Assembly: GCA_910578835.1 (NCBI GenBank)
Contig: CAJTSK010000032.1
Location: forward strand, 1-28,527
DNA length: 28,527 nucleotides
From: an uncultured Muribaculum sp.
Lineage (GTDB): Bacteria; Bacteroidota; Bacteroidia; Bacteroidales; Muribaculaceae
Direction: 5' to 3'
Numbering within the stretch: the stretch's first letter is position 1; each line of letters starts with the position of its first letter. The notes below the pieces were generated by a model. The model worked only from the letters and a program-made list of their open reading frames with translations. It was not told the origin of the DNA and ran no database searches. This document shows positions 22,734 through 28,527 of the stretch, in pieces. A program made the translations under genes and the position numbers.

Positions 22734-23237
22734 ATGGGCACTTCTAACTTTCAGACAAAGCTTCTCGGACTTCAGAACAACCTTTTGAACTTTGCATACA
22801 TGCTGACTTCAAATCGTGACGACGCTTACGATCTCCTGCAGGATACGACCCTGAAAGCCCTTGACAATCAGGATAAGTATGTAGACAACACCAACTTTAA
22901 GGGCTGGGTGTTCACAATCATGCGCAATATATTTATCAATAATTACCGTAAAGTATCCAGAGCTGCTACCGTTATCGACCAGACAGAAGACCTATACCAC
23001 CTCAACCTCCCTCAGGACTCCGGATTCGAGACCCCGGAAGGCTCTATCGCAGCCAAAGACATAACCGCAGCCATCAATGCATTCAGCGACGAATACCGCA
23101 TACCGTTCTCAATGCACGTAGCAGGCTACAAGTATAACGAGATTGCAGAACAAATGAACCTCCCTCTTGGCACAGTCAAGAGCCGCATTTTCTTCGCTCG
23201 CCAGCGACTTCAGGAAATGCTTAAAGACTATCGCTAA
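22734..23237 (+). CDS. RNA polymerase sigma factor, ECF-like sigma-70 family
   Basis: This 167-residue sigma factor has region 2 at about residues 14-76 (LLNFAYMLTSNRDDAYDLLQ, then FKGWVFTIMRNIFINNYRK) and region 4 at about 108-160. The helix-turn-helix GYKYNEIAEQMNLPLGTVKS lies at 131-150, followed by RIFFARQRLQEML. There is no region 1 or 3, so it belongs to the extracytoplasmic-function group. No anti-sigma factor gene lies next to it, unlike many ECF sigma factors. It is followed by a strong terminator, so it forms a single-gene transcript. Its regulon and signal are unknown. Confidence 0.93.
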   Translation: MGTSNFQTKLLGLQNNLLNFAYMLTSNRDDAYDLLQDTTLKALDNQDKYVDNTNFKGWVFTIMRNIFINNYRKVSRAATVIDQTEDLYHLNLPQDSGFETPEGSIAAKDITAAINAFSDEYRIPFSMHVAGYKYNEIAEQMNLPLGTVKSRIFFARQRLQEMLKDYR

Positions 23238-23288
23238 AAAGCAGCATAAATGTGATTCTTTCGAAAACACCCGATAACCTAAACATCA

Positions 23289-23320
23289 GGGCGGTCACTG
23301 CAATGACCGCCCGTTCTTTT
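23289..23320 (+). terminator. Intrinsic terminator after the sigma factor gene
   Basis: GGGCGGTCA (23289-23297) pairs exactly with TGACCGCCC (23304-23312) around a 6-base loop, and GTTCTTTT follows. It starts 52 bases after the sigma factor stop codon and ends that transcript. Confidence 0.9.
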
Positions 23321-23345
23321 ATCCACGCCTTAACTACCTGATATA

Positions 23346-23570
23346 TCCCTGAAGGGATTGCATCTCGTTAACAACGGGTAGCCCGGAATGGGTGCCCATT
23401 GCAGCGCAGGCCTCCCATAATCATCTCAACCCCAATGCAGGTTGCACAATTCCATGCCTTTCAGATGACCATGCAACCCTTTTCAGGGTAGCGCCGTGGA
23501 AGGATACACTTGCCACGGGCGCACCTTCGGCGCTGCCCGCGGCTACCACCATCTTGCCCATTACGGGCAA
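23346..23570. repeat. Hairpin-rich intergenic repeat, copy 2
   Basis: This 225-base element is a diverged colinear copy of 19444-19663 in the same orientation. It opens with TCCCTGAAGGGA (23346-23357) and closes with TTGCCC-ATTAC-GGGCAA (23554-23570), matching the two boundary hairpins of copy 1. The best-kept part is gccacgggcgcaccttcggc and what follows (from 23512). Short open frames in it on both strands have no family resemblance and do not match frames in copy 1. It lies between the terminators of the convergent sigma and rnr genes. Confidence 0.8.
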
Positions 23571-23686
23571 AATCCTTAGGCTATTGCAATTTCTCTTTAA
23601 GGCATCCGTCAGCACAAGAATATCAGCCTGACAATTAAAGCAGAAGCAAGAAAAAGAATGAAAGTTCGGCGTTTAAGGCCGCAAAC

Positions 23687-23723
23687 AAACAGGGAGTGCA
23701 GCTTTGAACTGCACCCCCTGTTT
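23687..23723 (-). terminator. Likely terminator between convergent sigma and rnr genes
   Basis: A 15-base stem (23687-23701 with 23709-23723, one G-U pair on the minus strand) surrounds a 7-base loop. It starts 34 bases after the rnr stop codon. The T-tract after it on the minus strand is short (GTTTG), and the plus strand has a similar weak tract (ATTTCTCTC), so it may serve both directions. Confidence 0.7.
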
Positions 23724-23756
23724 ATTTCTCTCTGAAAGCAACTCGCTCACTTATGC

Positions 23757-26033
23757 CTATCGCCTGCCGCGACGAGGAGGTTTGGGCGAACGACGCTGAC
23801 GCGCCGGCTTCTTCTTTCCCTTGGCGGGGGTAGAAGAAAGAGCCTCCTTGACCGACACATCATTGCCGGCAATGTCTTCCTTCGGGCGACCCTTGTCGTC
23901 AATCAGCGCAAAGTCAACCATCTTACGCTCGACATTTACACGCGCAACCTGTATACGCACCCTGTCGCCAAGCGTATAGCGGGTCTTGGTGCGACGCCCC
24001 ACAAGACAATAATTGCGCTCATCGAAGTCGTAATAATCATCGGCAAGGTCACGGACCGGAACAAGTCCTTCACACTTGTTTTCATCAAGCTCGACATAAA
24101 GCCCCCACTCGGTGACACCCGACACAACACCGTCATACATCTCTCCAAGACGGTCGCCGAGATATTCACACTGCTTGTACTTAATAGACGCACGTTCAGC
24201 ATTTGCGGCAAGTTGCTCCATGCTGCTCGAATGTTTACACTGCTCCTCAAGCTTCTCCACATTAACGCTGCGGCCGCCGGCGAGATAACGCTCCAGAAGG
24301 CGATGCACCATCATGTCGGGAAAACGGCGTATCGGCGAGGTAAAATGGGTGTAATATTGGAATCCGAGCCCGTAATGACCGATATTGTCGGTCGAATATA
24401 TAGCCTTTGCCATAGAGCGGATGGCAAGCACCGAGAGAAGATTTTCTTCACCCTTGCCCTTGACATCGGCGAGCATCTTGTTAATCGATTTATTGATTTC
24501 GTTGGCAGAGCCCGATGTCTTGATTTTATAGCCGAATGTGCGTGCTATCGCAGCCAGGTCGGCAAGCTTGGTCACATCAGGCTGATCATGGATACGATAC
24601 ACAAATGCCTTCGGCTTCTTCTTTCCGGAAGGCACCCCGATTGTAGCCGCCACAGTGCGGTTGGCGAGGAGCATAAATTCCTCGATAAGCTTGTTGGAAT
24701 CTTTCGACTCCTTGAAATATACCTTTACAGGATGACCATTCTCGTCGATTTCAAATCTTACTTCTTCACGGTCAAACTCCACAGAGCCGTTCTCGTAACG
24801 GCGCTTGCGCAATATCTTGGCAAGACGGTCAAGAGTCAATATCTCCTCGGCATAGTCACCCTTGCCGGTCTCGATTACTTCCTGCGCCTCCTCGTAGGTA
24901 AAGCGGCGGTTTGACTTGGTGACGGTGCGGCATATGCGCGAATTAATCACGCGGGCATCGTTGTCCATCTCAAACACGCAGGAAAATGTAAGCTTTTCCT
25001 CATCGGGACGCAGCGAGCATATGCCGTTGCTCAGATGCTCGGGCAACATCGGCACCACACGGTCGACAAGATACACTGACGTCGCACGTTTCTGCGCCTC
25101 CTTGTCAATGATAGTGTCGGGGCGCACGTAATGAGTCACGTCGGCGATATGTACGCCCGCTTCCCAGTTGCCGTTGGGGAGTTTGCGGAGCGACAATGCG
25201 TCATCAAAGTCTTTTGCATCGCGCGGGTCAATTGTAAACGTGGTTACATCGCGCATGTCGACCCTCTTGGCAACCTCCTCAGGCGTAATGCCGGCACCAA
25301 TCTTGTCAGCGGCAGCCTCCACCGACGAAGGATAGCGGTAAGGCAACCCGAACTCCGCAAGTATGGCATGCATCTCAGTGTTGTTATCGCCATTTTTACC
25401 GAGTACGTCAATCACCTCTCCGGTAGGATTCTTTGCATCTTCGGGCCAGTCGGTGATACACACGATAGCCTTGTCACCCGTCTTTCCGCCACGGAGCTTG
25501 TTTTTGGGGATGAAGATGTCGGTGGCGAGAAACTTGGAGTCGGTCGAGAGCGTGGCGATATGCTTGTCGACTGTAAGAGTGCCGATAAACACCTGCTCGT
25601 TGGGTTCAAGTATCTCAAGCACCTTGCATTCCGGCTCGACACCCTTACGGTGGGCAGCGACAAGCACCTTCACCTTGTCGCCGTTGAGAGCGTGCATCGA
25701 GTTGCGCTCAGCCACAAATATAGCTTCGTCATCACCATCGAGTATCACACTGTTCTTGCCGTTGCTCCGGCGGGTAAACACGCCTATAGCCACAGTGCCG
25801 CGGCTCGGCGCCTTATATTTGCCCGGCGACACCTCGATTAGCTCCCCGTCATACTCCAGCTCGGCAAGACGCATAGCCACGGCTTTCAAAGCCTGCGGGT
25901 CGTCGACTCCGACTCCGTGAGCTACCTGCTTATAATTAAATGTCTTGTTACCCTGGCTGTTGATATACTCGTCGATAGCCGGGAACAACTCTTTTTTCAC
26001 TTGGCGTTTGCCTTTCTTGGACGGAGCTGCCAT
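23757..26033 (-). CDS. rnr: Ribonuclease R
   Basis: RNase R is a 3'-to-5' processive exoribonuclease that degrades structured RNA and takes part in RNA quality control. The 758-residue protein has an N-terminal winged-helix-like segment (about 15-75), cold-shock/OB domains (about 80-215), the RNB catalytic domain (about 255-590) and an S1 domain (about 635-712). The catalytic acidic cluster lies in TIDPRDAKDFDDA (residues 267-279, with D269, D275, D277 and D278). The tail is very basic (last 25 residues, ending RRSPKPPRRGRR), as in many RNase R proteins. It follows gyrB by 54 bases with no terminator or promoter seen, so they are probably co-transcribed. Confidence 0.97.
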   Translation of the reverse strand: MAAPSKKGKRQVKKELFPAIDEYINSQGNKTFNYKQVAHGVGVDDPQALKAVAMRLAELEYDGELIEVSPGKYKAPSRGTVAIGVFTRRSNGKNSVILDGDDEAIFVAERNSMHALNGDKVKVLVAAHRKGVEPECKVLEILEPNEQVFIGTLTVDKHIATLSTDSKFLATDIFIPKNKLRGGKTGDKAIVCITDWPEDAKNPTGEVIDVLGKNGDNNTEMHAILAEFGLPYRYPSSVEAAADKIGAGITPEEVAKRVDMRDVTTFTIDPRDAKDFDDALSLRKLPNGNWEAGVHIADVTHYVRPDTIIDKEAQKRATSVYLVDRVVPMLPEHLSNGICSLRPDEEKLTFSCVFEMDNDARVINSRICRTVTKSNRRFTYEEAQEVIETGKGDYAEEILTLDRLAKILRKRRYENGSVEFDREEVRFEIDENGHPVKVYFKESKDSNKLIEEFMLLANRTVAATIGVPSGKKKPKAFVYRIHDQPDVTKLADLAAIARTFGYKIKTSGSANEINKSINKMLADVKGKGEENLLSVLAIRSMAKAIYSTDNIGHYGLGFQYYTHFTSPIRRFPDMMVHRLLERYLAGGRSVNVEKLEEQCKHSSSMEQLAANAERASIKYKQCEYLGDRLGEMYDGVVSGVTEWGLYVELDENKCEGLVPVRDLADDYYDFDERNYCLVGRRTKTRYTLGDRVRIQVARVNVERKMVDFALIDDKGRPKEDIAGNDVSVKEALSSTPAKGKKKPARQRRSPKPPRRGRR

Positions 26034-26087
26034 ATCTTGAAGTTTTGGTTATACGTAATAGAAATCTTATGCAACATTAACGCGCAA

Positions 26088-28022
26088 TCACGCGTCAATG
26101 TTGGCATAATTTGCATTCTCTTCGATAAAATCGCGACGAGGGGCTACATCTTCACCCATCAGCATCGAGAAAATGCGGTCGGCCTCGGCGGCGTCATTGA
26201 TATTTACCTGCTTGAGCAGACGGTGTTCACGCGACATGGTGGTGTCACGCAGCTCCTGCGCGCTCATCTCACCAAGACCTTTGTATCGCATCACCTTGGT
26301 CTTGTCGCCGTATTTCTCTATAAACGCCTGCACCTGACCATCGGTCCAGCAATACTCCTCGTTTTTACCGCGTGTACATTTATACAACGGCGGAGTGGCG
26401 AGATACAGATAACCGTTTTCGATAATGGGACGCATACGGCGGAAGAAGAATGTCATGAGCAGTGTCGCGATGTGACTTCCATCGACATCGGCATCGGTCA
26501 TGATTATAATCTTGTGATAGGCAAGCTTGTCAAGGTTGACCTCCTTGGAATCTTCCTCGGTGCCGATAGTCACACGCATCGCCCTGAACAGGCTGGTGAT
26601 TTCCTGATTGTCAAATATCTTGTGGTCCATCGCCTTCTCCACGTTAAGTATCTTACCGCGGAGAGGGAGTATAGCCTGATATGTGCGGTCACGTCCCTGC
26701 TTTGCGGTACCGCCTGCAGAGTCTCCCTCGACTATGAACAGCTCGCAATCTTCTGCCGTGCGTGAAGAGCAGTCGGCAAGTTTGCCCGGAAGACCGCCGC
26801 CACTGAGGGGCGACTTGCGCTGCACGTTTTTACGTGCATTGTAAGCTGCGTGACGAGCCTGCGCGGCAAGTATCACCTTGTCTACAATCAGTTTTGCCTG
26901 ACGCGGATGCTCTTCGAGATATGTGCGGAGGGCATCGCTGACTGCGGTCTGCACCGCACCCATTACCTCGCTGTTGCCGAGCTTGGTCTTTGTCTGACCC
27001 TCAAACTGAGGCTCCATCACCTTGACCGACACAACGGCAGTCAAGCCTTCGCGGAAGTCGTCGCTTGCGATTTCGACACCTTTGAGCTTGTCAAGCATCT
27101 TACTGTCTTCAGCATACTTCTTCAGTGTCGAGGTAAGACCGCGACGGAAGCCGGTCAGGTGGGTACCACCCTCTATGGTGTTGATATTGTTGACAAATGA
27201 ATATACATTCTCATTGTAAGTAGTGTTGTAAGTCAACGCCACTTCCACAGGTATGTCCTGTCGCTCGGTAGTAAGATGCACTACATCGTTGATGAGCGAC
27301 TCCTTGCTTGAGTCGATATATTGCACAAAGTCCTCAAGACCGGTCTCGCTATAGAATGTCTCCGACTTGAAGTTGCCCTCATCGTCGGCAGTACGCTTGT
27401 CGGTAAGGTGCAGGGTGATGCCGGCGTTAAGGAACGCAAGGTCACGCAGGCGGTTGGCAAGCGTGTTGTAGTCATATACCGTTACGGTAAATATGCTGTC
27501 GTCGGGCTTGAATGTGATGCTTGTACCGGAGTGAGAGCTCTCACCTATCACCTGAAGCTCGGTGGTGGGCTTTCCGCAAGAATACTCCTGCATGTAAGCC
27601 TTACCGTTACGGTGTACCTCGGCGCGCAGGTAGGTCGACAATGCGTTGACACAGCTGACACCCACACCGTGGAGACCGCCCGACACCTTGTAAGAGCCTT
27701 TGTCAAACTTACCTCCGGCATGAAGCACCGTCAACACGACTTCAAGCGCACTCTTATGCTCCTTCTCATGCATATCCACCGGAATACCACGCCCGTTGTC
27801 TACGACTGTAATCGAATTGTCTTCGTTGATTGTCACGTCAATGTCGGTGGCATATCCCGCGAGAGCCTCGTCTATTGAGTTGTCAACCACCTCATATACC
27901 AGGTGATGCAGACCCTTCACACTAATATCGCCTATATACATTGCAGGGCGCTTGCGCACAGCTTCAAGTCCTTCAAGCACTTGGATGTTACTCGCGCTGT
28001 ATTCTTCTTTCTGTTCTGACAT
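26088..28022 (-). CDS. gyrB: DNA gyrase subunit B
   Basis: GyrB supplies the ATPase and part of the cleavage core of DNA gyrase, which introduces negative supercoils. The 644-residue protein has the GHKL ATPase domain with VVDNSIDEAL at 45-54, DNGRGIP at 75-81, GGLHGVG at 115-121 and the QTKTKLGN loop at 343-350. The TOPRIM domain has EGDSAGG at 432-438 and DADVDGSHI at 510-518, and YKGLGEM follows at 580-586. The short DNA-binding insert typical of gram-negative proteobacterial GyrB is absent, as in Bacteroidetes. ParE is the alternative, but the overall sequence fits GyrB best. It is the first gene of a gyrB-rnr transcript. Confidence 0.95.
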   Translation of the reverse strand: MSEQKEEYSASNIQVLEGLEAVRKRPAMYIGDISVKGLHHLVYEVVDNSIDEALAGYATDIDVTINEDNSITVVDNGRGIPVDMHEKEHKSALEVVLTVLHAGGKFDKGSYKVSGGLHGVGVSCVNALSTYLRAEVHRNGKAYMQEYSCGKPTTELQVIGESSHSGTSITFKPDDSIFTVTVYDYNTLANRLRDLAFLNAGITLHLTDKRTADDEGNFKSETFYSETGLEDFVQYIDSSKESLINDVVHLTTERQDIPVEVALTYNTTYNENVYSFVNNINTIEGGTHLTGFRRGLTSTLKKYAEDSKMLDKLKGVEIASDDFREGLTAVVSVKVMEPQFEGQTKTKLGNSEVMGAVQTAVSDALRTYLEEHPRQAKLIVDKVILAAQARHAAYNARKNVQRKSPLSGGGLPGKLADCSSRTAEDCELFIVEGDSAGGTAKQGRDRTYQAILPLRGKILNVEKAMDHKIFDNQEITSLFRAMRVTIGTEEDSKEVNLDKLAYHKIIIMTDADVDGSHIATLLMTFFFRRMRPIIENGYLYLATPPLYKCTRGKNEEYCWTDGQVQAFIEKYGDKTKVMRYKGLGEMSAQELRDTTMSREHRLLKQVNINDAAEADRIFSMLMGEDVAPRRDFIEENANYANIDA

Positions 28023-28059
28023 AATTATAAAAAATGTACTTTTTCTTTCGTTTTATCCA

Positions 28060-28111
28060 TTGCCCCGCAAGATGACAGCTTCCACGCTGTGACATATGCC
28101 TTTTAGGGCAA
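28060..28111 (-). promoter_or_regulatory. Nested inverted repeats in the gyrB leader
   Basis: An inner stem pairs ACAGC (28075-28079) with GCTGT (28086-28090). An outer pair joins TTGCCC (28060-28065) with GGGCAA (28106-28111), whose distal arm sits at the predicted transcription start. A competing small hairpin (TGCC 28097-28100 with GGCA 28107-28110) shares that arm, and its sequence resembles the closing hairpin of the two intergenic repeats. Function is unknown. Confidence 0.4.
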
Positions 28112-28112
28112 A

Positions 28113-28144
28113 CAAAATTACTAAAATTCCACGTCATATACAAA
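28113..28144 (-). promoter_or_regulatory. Bacteroidetes-type promoter for gyrB-rnr
   Basis: On the minus strand TTTG (28141-28144) is followed after exactly 20 bases by TAATTTTG (28113-28120), a full match to TTTG-N19-21-TAnnTTTG. Transcription should start near 28107, giving a leader of about 85 bases before the gyrB ATG. The leader contains inverted repeats (28060-28111). Confidence 0.8.
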
Positions 28145-28238
28145 TATTTAAACATTTCATTTTCGCCGTCAGAAGGCGCTTGCAGAACACGCACAAAGTG
28201 TTAATTTTTGTAAATTATAGCAGATTTTACACGTAACA

Positions 28239-28270
28239 GTTGCAAGTGTCAAAAATAACGCCTACCTTTG
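28239..28270 (+). promoter_or_regulatory. Promoter of the tRNA-Pro gene
   Basis: GTTG at 28239-28242 is followed after 20 bases by TACCTTTG at 28263-28270, matching the Bacteroidetes -33 and -7 elements. Transcription should start near 28276, about 12 bases before the mature tRNA. Confidence 0.75.
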
Positions 28271-28287
28271 CAACGCATTTCCGAAAT

Positions 28288-28362
28288 CGGGGTGTAGCTC
28301 AGCCAGGTTAGAGTACGCGTCTGGGGGGCGTGTGGTCGGAAGTTCGAATCTTCTCACCCCGA
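28288..28362 (+). tRNA. tRNA-Pro, anticodon GGG
   Basis: The 75-base sequence folds as a complete cloverleaf. The acceptor stem is CGGGGTG (28288-28294) with CACCCCG (28355-28361), the D-arm contains GCTC and GAGT, and the T-arm is GGAAG-TTCGAAT-CTTCT. The anticodon loop CTGGGGG gives the anticodon GGG at 28323-28325, which reads CCC and CCU proline codons. The 3' CCA is not encoded (ACA follows), so it must be added after transcription. It has its own promoter and terminator. Confidence 0.95.
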
Positions 28363-28376
28363 CAAAATTTGCAAAG

Positions 28377-28415
28377 AAAAGGGTTTAACTCAACGAGTTA
28401 GACCCTTTTTCTTTT
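28377..28415 (+). terminator. Intrinsic terminator after tRNA-Pro
   Basis: The arms 28377-28391 and 28395-28409 (15 bases, one G-U pair) surround a 3-base loop and lead into a T-rich run (TTTTTCTTTT). It lies 15 bases after the tRNA and ends its transcript. Confidence 0.88.
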
Positions 28416-28512
28416 ACCCCTGCAAATCCACTCCGCGCGCAACGCATACACGCGCCGCCCACGCCTGACGGGGGCGCATGGTAAAAAAGCTGTGTTTGTG
28501 GGATAAAAAGCA

Positions 28513-28520
28513 TACCTTTG
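28513..28520 (+). promoter_or_regulatory. Possible -7 box of a promoter leading out of the window
   Basis: TACCTTTG matches the Bacteroidetes -7 consensus and is identical to the -7 box of the tRNA-Pro promoter. At the right distance upstream only GCTG (28489-28492) is seen in place of TTTG, so the -33 element is weak. The gene it would serve lies beyond the edge. Confidence 0.45.
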
Positions 28521-28527
28521 TAGTATA

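Noticed and set aside
25131..26765. Long plus-strand open frames opposite rnr and gyrB (25131-25841 and 25917-26765)
   Set aside because: Both are antisense to genes with complete catalytic motifs and show no recognisable domain.
27988..28194. Minus-strand open frame of 68 codons over the gyrB leader
   Set aside because: It crosses the gyrB promoter and overlaps the gyrB start in another frame, with no similarity to known proteins.
1..28527. CRISPR array, insertion sequence or prophage
   Set aside because: No regularly spaced direct repeats, transposase or phage genes were seen; the only repeated element is the pair of intergenic copies.

Overview
The window is a chromosomal segment of a Bacteroidales bacterium. 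The evidence is the Bacteroidetes-type ribosomal protein sequences, the phylum-specific promoter pattern (TTTG, about 20 bases, TAnnTTTG) ahead of several genes, and the near absence of Shine-Dalgarno sequences. The intermediate GC content and protein details suggest Muribaculaceae or a relative; this family-level placement is inference.

Region 1 (1-16929, all minus strand, so transcription runs from high to low coordinates): a long str-S10-spc-alpha ribosomal supercluster. A promoter at 16898-16929 leads into rpsL, rpsG, fusA, then rpsJ, rplC, rplD, rplW, rplB, rpsS, rplV, rpsC, rplP, rpmC, rpsQ, rplN, rplX, rplE, rpsN, rpsH, rplF, rplR, rpsE, rpmD, rplO, secY, map, infA, rpmJ, rpsM, rpsK, rpsD and the first codons of rpoA, which is cut by the window edge. 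Most genes are separated by 2-50 bases and two pairs overlap as TAATG. tuf is absent from between fusA and rpsJ. The order supplies ribosome parts, the translocation GTPase, the initiation factor IF-1, the SecY channel and the enzyme removing N-terminal methionine. Oddities are an insertion in L2, an AT-rich stretch in the 3' part of rplD, Zn-ligand-free L36, S14 and S4, and an inverted repeat ahead of rpsD.

Region 2 (17033-19301, minus): a two-gene BlaI/BlaR1-type regulatory pair, with an operator array of evenly spaced TACT/AGTA half-sites ahead of the repressor and a strong terminator after the M56 peptidase gene. The sensor end of the peptidase protein is not a penicillin-binding domain.

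Region 3 (19444-23756): an ECF-type cobalt/nickel importer operon (cbiMN, cbiQ, cbiO, minus strand) diverges from a plus-strand ECF-family sigma factor gene. Two colinear hairpin-rich repeats of about 220 bases (19444-19663 and 23346-23570) lie in the flanking non-coding DNA. They are the clearest structure in the window not explained by genes.

Region 4 (23757-28527): rnr (RNase R) and gyrB on the minus strand, probably one transcript from a promoter at 28113-28144. Then, on the plus strand, a tRNA-Pro(GGG) gene with its own promoter and terminator, and a possible promoter pointing out of the window.
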